From NCBI GenBank assembly GCA_029866215.1, contig JARWZU010000075.1:1-64000 (forward strand): a stretch of DNA of 64,000 nt, read 5' to 3'. A program made the position numbers and the translations under genes. Positions 45,540 to 54,922 of this stretch are shown piece by piece. This DNA comes from Akkermansiaceae bacterium (GTDB lineage Bacteria > Verrucomicrobiota > Verrucomicrobiia > Verrucomicrobiales > Akkermansiaceae). How positions within the stretch are numbered: position 1 is the first letter of the stretch; every line of letters starts with the position of its first letter. The notes beneath the pieces are model-generated. The model saw only the letters and a program-made list of their open reading frames with translations. It was not told the DNA's origin and made no database searches.

Positions 45540-45929
45540 TCATTGCGGCAGTTCCAGCCGAAAATCCGGAATTCTCGCAAAAATCCAATCGCCCACTGCG
45601 GTCTCTCCAAAGAACGCCCCGGAGACCTCCGCCCCACCGTCAGCGACGACGTGGTAGCTATTGTAGGAAAAGTGCTCGCCGGGCGCGATCGTGGGTGTCT
45701 GACCGACGACTCCCTCGCCCTCCACGACCGTCGTGTCTCCCTCCGCATCACGAACCACCCACTTGCGGCCACGGATGGTCACGGGCACCGGAGACTCGTT
45801 GTGGATGGAAATGAAATACACGAATGGATGTGGCTTGTCCGCAGGAGCATCAAGGTTCGGCATGTAAATGATGTCATCCACCATGACACGCAAACCCTCC
45901 ATTTCCTGAATCACCTTCGCCATCTCCAT
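45540..45929 (-). CDS. apaG: ApaG/Co2+-Mg2+ homeostasis protein-like
   Basis: 129 residues from ATG 45929 (an upstream ATG at 45950 adds seven residues). Immunoglobulin-like ApaG fold: VYFISIHNESPVPVTIRGRK near 38-57, WVVRDAEGDTTVVEGEGVVG, and QTPTIAPGEHFSYNSYHVV with GAEVSGAFFGE. ApaG proteins are linked to metal resistance in enterics, but their molecular role is not settled. The upstream reading in the same frame, up to 46415, is antisense to aroB and is not part of the gene. The gene is divergent from aroB. Confidence 0.88.
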   Translation of the reverse strand: MEMAKVIQEMEGLRVMVDDIIYMPNLDAPADKPHPFVYFISIHNESPVPVTIRGRKWVVRDAEGDTTVVEGEGVVGQTPTIAPGEHFSYNSYHVVADGGAEVSGAFFGETAVGDWIFARIPDFRLELPQ

Positions 45930-46031
45930 CGATGATTCCCCAGCATCCATGCACTGCCAAGCACGAAACAGCCCACACCGGCAGACGCGAGATGGTCTGG
46001 ACATGTGCAACCGTTGTTTCATGCTCCGCCC

Positions 46032-47138
46032 ATGCCTTCTGTCCATGTCGATCTCGGCGAACGCGCCTACACCGTCCTCGTTCAAACCGGTCTTCTCGCC
46101 CAAACCGGCGAGACGCTTTCTCAACTCGGCATCAGAGGCCAACGCGCAGCGATCATCAGCGACGAAACGGTCGCACGCTTCCACGCCAGCGCGCTGCTGG
46201 CCTCGCTTGAATCCAGCGGGTTCCATCCGACCCTGCACACGGTCGCTGCGGGCGAGGCTTCCAAGTCGATGACACAAGCGGAAACTCTTTGCCGGGAAAT
46301 GATCCGAGCAGGCCATGACCGCAAGTCGATCGTCGTCGCTCTGGGCGGCGGGGTGGTCGGTGACCTCGCAGGATTCGTGGCGTCGATCTTTTATCGCGGC
46401 ATCCCATTCGTGCAAATCCCCACGACCATCGTGGCGCAGGTGGATTCATCCGTCGGCGGCAAAACCGGGGTGAACGTGGGCGAAGGAAAAAACCTTCTGG
46501 GCGCGTTTCACCAACCGCGCGCGGTGTTCATCGATCCAGAAACGCTCCGGACCCTGCCCGACCGCGAGTTCCGCGAGGGCTTCGCGGAGGCGATCAAACA
46601 CGCGGCCATCCGCGATGCGGCGATGCTCGATGAACTCGCCGCCCTCGATCCCAACGGACGCGAGGTGCCCGCAGCCTTGATTGCCCGCAACATCGCGATC
46701 AAGGCCCGCATCGTCGAGGCAGACGAGCATGAAACCCTTGGCATTCGGGCGCTGCTCAATTTCGGCCACACGATTGGCCACGGCATCGAGGCGTCCCTCC
46801 CCTATGGCGAGATGCTGCACGGCGAAGCCATCTCGCTCGGCATCCGAGCTGCCCTTTTTCTCTCCGAACGCCACGCGGGGCTCTCGCCGTCCGCAAGCGC
46901 GAAGGTCATCGGCCTACTAGAACACTACCGCTTGCCGCTGGTCTTGAACGACCGCATTACCACCGATTCGGTGATGGAAAAACTCGCTCGCGACAAGAAA
47001 TTCTCCGCTGGTGCCATCCGCTTCGTGGTGCTCGATGCCCTTGGCAGCGCAAAGGTGATCGACACCGTGACGGCGGACGACCTGCGCGAGGCGATCGACC
47101 ACTTGCGGACCTCAGTCGGGCCGACGCATCTCAAATAA
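46032..47138 (+). CDS. aroB: 3-dehydroquinate synthase
   Basis: 368 residues from ATG 46032. It makes 3-dehydroquinate from DAHP in the shikimate pathway, using NAD and a divalent metal. Seen: the nucleotide-binding block ALGGGVVGDLAGFVASIFYR near 110-129, IPTTIVAQVDSSVGGKTGVN near 137-156, and the metal-binding EGFAEAIKHAAIRD, later with LNFGHTIGHGIEA and GEMLHGEAISLGI. Everything expected is present. Its 3' end overlaps the end of the convergent flavin-reductase gene by 27 bases. Confidence 0.95.
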   Translation: MPSVHVDLGERAYTVLVQTGLLAQTGETLSQLGIRGQRAAIISDETVARFHASALLASLESSGFHPTLHTVAAGEASKSMTQAETLCREMIRAGHDRKSIVVALGGGVVGDLAGFVASIFYRGIPFVQIPTTIVAQVDSSVGGKTGVNVGEGKNLLGAFHQPRAVFIDPETLRTLPDREFREGFAEAIKHAAIRDAAMLDELAALDPNGREVPAALIARNIAIKARIVEADEHETLGIRALLNFGHTIGHGIEASLPYGEMLHGEAISLGIRAALFLSERHAGLSPSASAKVIGLLEHYRLPLVLNDRITTDSVMEKLARDKKFSAGAIRFVVLDALGSAKVIDTVTADDLREAIDHLRTSVGPTHLK

Positions 47139-47720
47139 ATCACTGGTCTTGCAGTACCAATTCGGCACGGACATCCGACCGATCGGATGAAACTTCTCGC
47201 CACGTACCCGCATGGTCTGCGGATCGAAAAACTCCTCGCGGACCTGCACGCGGTGAACGATTCCGAACACCAAGCGGTTGTTCCCGACGTATTGGATCGA
47301 ATGGACCTTGCATTCCAGCGCCACCGGTGCACCCACGATCCTGGGCGGGGCGACCACCGAAGAAGCGACGGTCTCGAGATTTTCCCTTAGGGTCTCACTC
47401 ACGCCGTAGGCCACCGACGCCGATGTCTGAACCATCACTTCTGCCATCGCTTCATCCACTAGATTGACGACAAATTCCCCACTGCGCTCGCAGTTGCGCG
47501 CCGTGTCTTTCGGCGCTCCATCTTCACGATTCCCCGGAGCGAAGATTACCAGCGGCGGATCGTCCCCGAAGAGATTGAAAAACGAAAATGGCGCGGCATT
47601 GGTGCTTCCATCCTCATTGAGGGTGGTCACCCATGCGACCGGCCGCGGCGTCACCAAACCCGCCAAAATTGCATACGCACGGTCGGCATGCGTTTCTAAT
47701 ACATCGATCTCAATCATCAT
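47112..47720 (-). CDS. Flavin reductase family protein
   Basis: 202 residues of the flavin-reductase-like FMN-binding split-barrel family. The pattern AILAGLVTPRPVAWVTTLNE followed by NAAPFSFFNLFGDDPPLVIF, near 18-60, is characteristic, with KDTARNCERSGEFVVNLVDE next. Members use FMN to reduce flavins or small substrates; the true substrate is unknown. It overlaps the xseA stop by four bases (ATGA) on the same strand, suggesting cotranscription. Confidence 0.88.
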   Translation of the reverse strand: MMIEIDVLETHADRAYAILAGLVTPRPVAWVTTLNEDGSTNAAPFSFFNLFGDDPPLVIFAPGNREDGAPKDTARNCERSGEFVVNLVDEAMAEVMVQTSASVAYGVSETLRENLETVASSVVAPPRIVGAPVALECKVHSIQYVGNNRLVFGIVHRVQVREEFFDPQTMRVRGEKFHPIGRMSVPNWYCKTSDLFEMRRPD

Positions 47721-49144
47721 TTGGATTCCTTCACCGTGCTGAGGGTTTCGCCATCGGCAAACTTGGTGCGAAGCTCATCGCCCGCCTTGAGCGAGGCGGC
47801 TGAGGTGATGATCCTTCCGTCTCCCCCGAGCGTGATGGAAAATCCACGCTGGAATGCAGACTCCGGCCCAAGCGCGCGAACCAGCCCACGCAGGCGGACG
47901 ATCCCATCGGCTCGCTGATCGATCGACCCCTTGGCGGCGCGCTCCAAACGTTGGCGCAATGCGATCACCCGATCCACCCGCCGTTCTAACACGGTCGCTG
48001 GATGATACGCACGGTGGCGCCCCTTCGCCTCCTGCACGCGCAACGCAATCCTCTCAAGCGATGCCCGAATCGACTGAGCCAACTGGCCACGCATCGCATC
48101 CACTCGCATGACGGACTCGCGCAAGACTCGCTCGCCATCGCGCCTGAGCACTCCACGTTTCAGCGTCTCCAACGCAAGATCAGCCCGCATCAGTCGCTCC
48201 TGGGTGACTCGCCCCATCCGGCGGCGAATCTGCTGCAGCCTCGCACGCAATTCGTTTCCATCAGGCACCGCCAGTTCCGCCGCCGCACTCGGTGTGGGTG
48301 CACGCAAATCCGCCACAAAATCGGCGATGGTGAAATCGATTTCATGCCCAACCGCCGAGATGATCGGCACCGGACACGCAGCGATCGCTCGTGCGACCAC
48401 CTCCTCGTTGAAGTTCCACAAGTCTTCGATCGACCCGCCACCACGCCCCACGATGAGGACATCGCACGTCGGGTAACCATACGCCTCAGGCCGCCCCAAT
48501 TTTTCGATGGCCTTGGCGATCTCCAATTCCGCACCCCTTCCTTGCACGCGGACCGGAAACAACACCGGCTGGATCCACGGAGCCCGCCTTCTGAGGACGT
48601 TGAGAATATCCTGCAGCGCCGCACCCGTGCCGGAACTCACGATGCCCACCACTTGCGGAAACGCAGGGATCGCTTGCTTGCGCTCCGCATCAAACAAGCC
48701 CTCTGCATGCAGCTTGCGCTTCAAGGCCTCAAATCGCGCCTGCAAGTCCCCCGCCCCCGCACGCTCGGCTTTCTGCACGATCATCTGCAACTGCCCGCGC
48801 GTCTCGTAAACACTCGCCTCCCCGAAGACCCGCACCTTCGCCCCATCCTCCAGCGCATCGGCACCCACCCGCTTTCGCGCCCCAAACATGGCACACGAAA
48901 CCTGCGCGCCCTCATCCTTCAGTGAAAAATACCAATGGCCGCTGCCCTGTTTTTTCAGATTCGACACCTCACCTTCGACCCAAACTTCGCCAATCTGGAT
49001 CTCCAACAGGTTCTTCATCCGTCGCATCAACTGCGTTACGGACAAGGCTTTCTCCTCAGGAGTCTTTGGCTTGGAAAATAAATCCACACGCGACTCTGGC
49101 ACAGCCTCAAACATTTTCGAGTCTGAAAAATCGGCCTCCACCAT
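47717..49144 (-). CDS. xseA: Exodeoxyribonuclease VII large subunit
   Basis: 475 residues from ATG 49144 (ATG 49165 adds seven). The large subunit of a single-strand DNA exonuclease. The N-terminal OB domain has EVWVEGEVSNLKKQGSGHWY followed by FSLKDEGAQVSCAMFG. The catalytic domain has VGIVSSGTGAALQDILNVLR, VLIVGRGGGSIEDLWNFNEE and AVGHEIDFTIADFVADLRAP. A long coiled-coil of Arg/Leu-rich helices follows and the C-terminus FQRGFSITLGGDGRII is typical. The small subunit xseB is not adjacent. Confidence 0.94.
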   Translation of the reverse strand: MVEADFSDSKMFEAVPESRVDLFSKPKTPEEKALSVTQLMRRMKNLLEIQIGEVWVEGEVSNLKKQGSGHWYFSLKDEGAQVSCAMFGARKRVGADALEDGAKVRVFGEASVYETRGQLQMIVQKAERAGAGDLQARFEALKRKLHAEGLFDAERKQAIPAFPQVVGIVSSGTGAALQDILNVLRRRAPWIQPVLFPVRVQGRGAELEIAKAIEKLGRPEAYGYPTCDVLIVGRGGGSIEDLWNFNEEVVARAIAACPVPIISAVGHEIDFTIADFVADLRAPTPSAAAELAVPDGNELRARLQQIRRRMGRVTQERLMRADLALETLKRGVLRRDGERVLRESVMRVDAMRGQLAQSIRASLERIALRVQEAKGRHRAYHPATVLERRVDRVIALRQRLERAAKGSIDQRADGIVRLRGLVRALGPESAFQRGFSITLGGDGRIITSAASLKAGDELRTKFADGETLSTVKESK

Positions 49145-49205
49145 CACGCGATCGGTGGGATGCACCCACCGATCAGGACATCATGGAATGTCTGCCGCCA
49201 TGGCC

Positions 49206-51497
<2,292 letters not shown>

Positions 51498-51659
51498 TTA
51501 GAGGTGCGACCGTAACGCCGCAAGCTTCATAGCACCATCTGACGCCTGCGCAAAAAAAATCGGCCGTTTCCCGAAGAACCTTTTTTCAGAGGAAATGCCC
51601 CCGACGGGTCGATCTGCCGCGGCAGATTCGAAGCACTTCTTTGTCCCATGTCAGCAATT

Positions 51660-51854
51660 TCAAGCCTCGCGAGCGAGCCAACCAAACGTAGGATGCTCGA
51701 AAAACTGCCGCAGCGCCTCGGGTGCCCGTGGATGGCGAGCCTCTTGGTGGATGGTGGCGGTGATCGTGACCGTGCCGTAAAGCCGATGAAGCAGATCCAG
51801 TTCCCCAAGTTCCGCAAGGCAGGAGAGGGCCGAGTTATCGCTGACGATGATCAC
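51660..51854 (-). pseudogene. Truncated PIN-like (DUF3368-type) toxin
   Basis: 64 residues before a stop, beginning MIIVSDNSALSCLAELGELD, then LLHRLYGTVTITATIHQEAR, the N-terminal half of DUF3368/PIN-like toxins, normally about 150-160 residues. The first acidic residue (Asp6) is kept. Close to the stop, another frame on the same strand reads ARSRGLKLLTWDKEVLRI (near 51640-51690), which has the flavour of a PIN C-terminus, so an internal deletion with frameshift is likely. Its ATG overlaps the antitoxin stop by four bases, as in intact pairs. Confidence 0.6.
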
Positions 51855-52123
51855 GGCAAGGTGGCGCGGAATCGTGAGGAAGTGTCGGCTTCAGCCAAAA
51901 TCTCGTCACCAGTCTGTCCCATCCACACGCCATGGCGGCTGAGCACCTCCTGTGCTCGCCAAATGGACTCCAATTCCAGCATCCGGCGCACTTGTTCCAG
52001 CGAGAGCACGTCCTTTGCATAAGCCTCCGCAGCCAGAGCCTCCAACGCAGCAAGCGCCAGATTCTCGAAGCCCGCGCCGAGATCTTGCGCGAGTTCGTCT
52101 GGAATCTTCACGGTGAGAATCAT
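51851..52123 (-). CDS. UPF0175-type antitoxin
   Basis: 90 residues from ATG 52123, opening MILTVKIPDELAQDLGAGFE, then LALAALEALAAEAYAKDVLS and LEQVRRMLELES. This is the UPF0175 antitoxin pattern, small and helical with a probable DNA-binding N-terminus. The partner is the truncated PIN-like toxin overlapping it by ATGA. An ATG at 52198 would add 25 unconserved residues. Since the toxin is broken, this is probably an orphan antitoxin. The block 52124-52298 shows nothing else. Confidence 0.72.
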   Translation of the reverse strand: MILTVKIPDELAQDLGAGFENLALAALEALAAEAYAKDVLSLEQVRRMLELESIWRAQEVLSRHGVWMGQTGDEILAEADTSSRFRATLP

Positions 52124-52367
52124 CGCAGAAGACCATAAACTTCCACCCGCATTGCGCAATGCCTGCACTCTCCCAGCACGGTGCCATCGAATCGACATTC
52201 ATTTGACCGGTCCATGTCCTGAGGCCTCAAAAACCACACTTCTGGCGACTTCGCCTCAGAGGTTAAAAGCAATCACCCCACCATGACCGCACCACGCCAT
52301 GAATGCGTCGAGGGCGCGTCTGCACCCCAGATCCAACCCTTGGCCAACTCCCCAAAATTCTTTGTTT

Positions 52368-52420
52368 AAAATTCAAGTTTCCAGACAAACTGAAGACCAC
52401 CCTGCAGCTAAAGAGGATTT
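52368..52420. repeat. Diverged direct repeat, copy A (partner at 53245-53297)
   Basis: 53 bp shared with 53245-53297 at an offset of 877 bp and about ten differences. On the minus strand it reads NPL, a TAG, then LQGGLQFVWKLEF, matching NPL, TAG, LQGGLQFIRELEF of copy B, so both are scraps of one gene family. Confidence 0.7.
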
Positions 52421-52539
52421 CTGCCTATCCCTCAGGATCTTCCAGCAAGCGGTTAGGAAGATCCCGTGTGCCGTGCGTGACGCGTTCGATACGAAGGGTA
52501 TCGCTTTCCAGGTAAAAGAGCAGGTGGCAGTCAAAAGGT

Positions 52540-52811
52540 CTTTTTACCTGAATGCTCCGAATGTGAGTGAGTTCGGGGAACTGGAGGAAATTTCAGTTGT
52601 TCGGCTATTCCGAACAACTGCCACGGACGGCAAGACCTACGAGGTTTCCCATTACAATCTGGACATGGTGCTAGCTCTCGGTTTCCGCGTGCGTAGCCCC
52701 ATGGCGGTGCGCTTCCGCCAGGGGGCGGCGGACAAGCTCAAGGAATACATCACCAAGGGCTTCGTGCTCGATGACGATCGCTCGAGAAAGGCTGGAAGGG
52801 ACCGAATTTAG
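52540..52811 (+). pseudogene. RhuM-family protein fragment
   Basis: A frame stays open from 52299, but recognisable RhuM sequence begins at about 52540: NVSEFGELEEISVVRLFRTT, ATDGKTYEVSHYNLDMVLAL, GFRVRSPMAVRFRQGA and LKEYITKGFVLDDDR. Intact RhuM proteins have about 330 residues and begin with a helix-turn-helix-like part; the beginning and the Fic-like C-terminal part are absent here. RhuM genes travel on genomic islands and their function is unclear. The fragment is probably not functional. A 21-bp array starts 19 bp after the stop. Confidence 0.7.
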
Positions 52812-52829
52812 ATAAGTCCTTGAACATCA

Positions 52830-53039
52830 ATCTCTCGCTCCGACACGAGAGCGTCTCGACTCCCAGCGAGAGCGTCTCGCTGAGACACGAGGAGTTCTCG
52901 CTGGGACACGAAAGCTTCTCGCTTGAGGCAGAGAGCGTCTCGCTGGCGGCGGTGGGAGTTCTGCTCCGAGCGGTGGGGGTTTTGCTGGCGGCAGTGGAGG
53001 TTTTGCTGTGGCAAGCGCGGGTTCTGCTCGGAGCAGTGG
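52830..53039. repeat. Degenerate tandem array, 21-bp period (array 3)
   Basis: Ten units of 21 bp start at 52830, 52851, 52872, 52893, 52914, 52935, 52956, 52977, 52998 and 53019. The early units carry gcgtctcgctgagacacga; later units drift to gttctgct/gttttgctgg followed by cggcggtgg. The progression along the array is gradual. Reading frames on both strands simply repeat seven residues (e.g. ESVSLRH). Together with the RhuM fragment, the gene scraps and the CRISPR relic this fills the gap from 52.8 to 53.9 kb. Confidence 0.85.
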
Positions 53040-53134
53040 TGGCAGTTTCATGAGAAGAGCGACTCGCGCAAAGGCGCAGATCCGCAAAGTTTCAAGCGAG
53101 AGAGGTCGAGACGATCCTACTTTTCGAGGCTCAC

Positions 53135-53400
53135 TCACGAAGCGGGTAGCTCACGCAGTTTCAGATTCCGAAGCCACACGATGGAGTCGTGATCTTGTAG
53201 CAGAAGCGGCGAGGGTAAGCGTTTGGCATAGTCTGGCACGTCCTTGAACTCAAGTTCCCGGATGAACTGAAGACCACCCTGCAGCTAAAGGGGATTTCCG
53301 GCCTGTGCGGGGAATTCCTTGCCATCGGCAGTGGAGGGCAGGCCAAGACGAGTCATCATGGCGGGCACGTGATGAATGAAGGTCGATCCGAGTGGCCACC
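53135..53400 (-). pseudogene. C-terminal scrap of a DUF1080-like protein
   Basis: On the minus strand the frame ending at the TGA (53135-53137) reads upstream LLLQDHDSIVWLRNLKLR, the typical last strand of DUF1080/3-keto-disaccharide-hydrolase domains (compare LQDHGxPVxFRNIxI), preceded by LQGGLQFIRELEFKDV and an in-frame TAG. Beyond the TAG it continues MMTRLGLPSTADGKEFPAQA up to about 53400, where the frame changes. No intact gene is left. The plus strand here has no credible gene. Confidence 0.55.
53245..53297. repeat. Diverged direct repeat, copy B (partner at 52368-52420)
   Basis: The second copy of the 53-bp repeat, inside the DUF1080-like scrap. It shares the in-frame TAG with copy A, so the premature stop may predate the duplication, or the copies may have been homogenised. 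Confidence 0.7.
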
Positions 53401-53418
53401 ACCTCACCAGCGGCGAAG

Positions 53419-53586
53419 CCGAACATTTCACGGGGGGCACGGATTGAAACATGGTTTGAGGGCAAACCGTTACAAATTGTAACGGCTTGCCCCCTTCACG
53501 GGGGGCGAGGGATGAAACTAAGGTTAGTCCTGCGGCGAGGGGCTTGGCGGTGTCGCCCCTCCTTAGGGGGAGGAATCGATGGACAG
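53419..53586 (+). CRISPR. Relict CRISPR array, about three degenerate type I-C-like repeats
   Basis: Three repeat-like blocks end at 53450, 53518 and about 53585, a spacing of 68 and about 67 bp, as expected for 32-base repeats with 34-36-base spacers. The first keeps the right half (cacggggggcacggattgaa, ending in ac). The second is nearly whole (gcccccttcacggggggc, then gagggatgaaac), with the usual short stem. The third keeps the left half (gtcgcccctccttagggg, then gaggaatcgatgg). They resemble the type I-C consensus GTCGCCCC-TTCACGGGG-CGTGGATTGAAAC. No cas gene lies in the window. The interval between the first two repeats contains a perfect palindrome. Confidence 0.5.
53460..53492. repeat. 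Near-perfect inverted repeat between CRISPR-like repeats
   Basis: The core ccgttacaaattgtaacgg (53467-53485) is a perfect inverted repeat around one central base; outer arms gggcaa and ttgccc extend it to 33 bp with one mismatch pair. It overlaps the left edge of the second CRISPR-like repeat. It could be an operator or a hairpin former; as a CRISPR spacer it would be unusual. Confidence 0.6.
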
Positions 53587-53892
53587 GAACGGGAAAGTGG
53601 CTGACAGCGACGGGTCTGGGGCTGACAGCTCCTGGGAATTGACTGACAGCTCTTGGGATTTCCCAAGGGGGGCGGCGGGTGGTGGAAGGATGAGCTTTAG
53701 GCTAGCGTTTTCAACTACCCGAGACCCCCACTGGGACGCGCGGACAGTGAATTCGACCCGCAATGACGGCACCACCATGGATGCGGCGAGGGTGCCCCAT
53801 CCGACACGCGTAGGCGCGTGTGCTCCCCTGATGCACGACCCGCCGAACTTCCTGACTGGCTTGCCAGTGGCGTGCCTCTCAGACGCGCCCAA

Positions 53893-53919
53893 CAAAAAAG
53901 GGAGCCTTTCGGCTCCCTC
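53893..53919 (-). terminator. Rho-independent terminator after tRNA-Tyr
   Basis: On the minus strand GGGAGCC-GAAA-GGCTCCC is followed by TTTTTTG, about 20 bp after the tRNA 3' end. Confidence 0.85.
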
Positions 53920-53937
53920 AATCGTCGCTTATGAAAA

Positions 53938-54023
53938 TGGTGGGTAGAGATGGATTCGAACCAACGTAAGCTTTCGCTAGCAGATTTACAGTCTGCCCCC
54001 TTTAGCCACTCGGGCATCTACCC
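53938..54023 (-). tRNA. tRNA-Tyr (GTA)
   Basis: Minus-strand cloverleaf with long variable arm: acceptor GGGTAGA pairs with TCTACCC, the anticodon loop is CTGTAAA with anticodon GTA, the variable arm holds GCTAGCGAAAGCTTAC, and the T arm contains GGTTCGAATCC. The 3' CCA is encoded (53938-53940). Confidence 0.93.
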
Positions 54024-54149
54024 ATTCCGCATTGCGCGGGGGCGGATGTATGGGGATCGGAACTGATTCTGACAAGGAGAATTTCGCAAGCGGCCGACAT
54101 TTTCTTTGATCGCTCCTCGGGTACCCTGCCCCACCCCGCCGATTCTAAA

Positions 54150-54917
54150 TCACCAGAGCCCGTAATGCCCCGTCTTCATGATGTAGACACCCATCAGGAA
54201 ATTCGCGGTGGCATGCATGGCGACGCAGGCTCCCAAGCTTTTGCTCCAGACACAGAGGAAATAGGTCAGGCTACCGTAGATGAGGGCAGCCGCGTAATCG
54301 GCCGGCGCGTGTGCAGTCATGAACAACCCCGTGACGACGGCATAGGAGAGCCAACGATGGCGGCCGAAGGGTTGTTTCCAATAGTCCCCTTCCCAATCGC
54401 ACACAAAGCGCATGAGGAACCCACGCCAGAAAATTTCCTCAACCAAGGCCACCACCACGGCGGCTCGGAAAAACCGGAGGACCAGGGAAAGCCAGTAGGC
54501 GGCGGGATGGTGAAAAATCCCGGGGTCGAAGCCTTCCTTGCGCTCGGCCACTCCCAACGACTTCAGCCAACCCGTCGTTTCACCCTGGAGCCCCCATGCG
54601 TCGTAAAGCGCAGTCGGCAACAACCAAAACCCGATACCGACCGCCCCAAACCCAATGCCGACGAGCGTCCACTTGAGTGAGCAGTCGAACGTGAAGCTGC
54701 GGCGGTAGTGGATGAGCACCCCGAGCGTCGCCAGCGTCTGGATCGGATAGATGAGCTGTGCAGGATCTTGCCGCCACCATGGGGCGTCTGGATGTTTCCA
54801 CTCGATGAAGCCGCTCGTCAGTTGGAGCAGGAGCATGAACCCCATGAAGACCGCGAAGGGAACCACATGCGCGTGGGTCAGGCGTGCTGGATCGCTGCTT
54901 TGCGCTTGCCCACTCAT
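54150..54917 (-). CDS. CPBP-family intramembrane glutamic endopeptidase
   Basis: 255 residues from ATG 54917 with about seven membrane segments. The CPBP/Abi motifs are clear: VEEIFWRGFLMRF (motif 1, Glu-Glu and Arg), then GLFMTAHAPADYAAALIYG (motif 2, His) and the late GACVAMHATANFLMGVYIM (motif 3, His/Asn). These proteases process prenylated or lipid-linked peptides in the membrane; substrates here are unknown. A related branch accompanies exosortases, but none is seen. Its start is five bases after the stop of the aminotransferase, so the two are likely cotranscribed. Confidence 0.85.
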   Translation of the reverse strand: MSGQAQSSDPARLTHAHVVPFAVFMGFMLLLQLTSGFIEWKHPDAPWWRQDPAQLIYPIQTLATLGVLIHYRRSFTFDCSLKWTLVGIGFGAVGIGFWLLPTALYDAWGLQGETTGWLKSLGVAERKEGFDPGIFHHPAAYWLSLVLRFFRAAVVVALVEEIFWRGFLMRFVCDWEGDYWKQPFGRHRWLSYAVVTGLFMTAHAPADYAAALIYGSLTYFLCVWSKSLGACVAMHATANFLMGVYIMKTGHYGLW

Positions 54918-54922
54918 GGCGC

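Noticed and set aside
45930-46415. Upstream extension of apaG
   Set aside because: It lies antisense to the conserved start of aroB; ApaG homology begins only at 45929.
53250-53465. Minus-strand frame of 71 codons
   Set aside because: It conflicts with the frame giving the DUF1080-like tail and has no recognisable pattern apart from a short N-terminal stretch.
53563-53947. Frames of 110-122 codons on both strands before tRNA-Tyr
   Set aside because: Low-complexity repeats of ctgacagctc type and no family; more likely eroded intergenic sequence.
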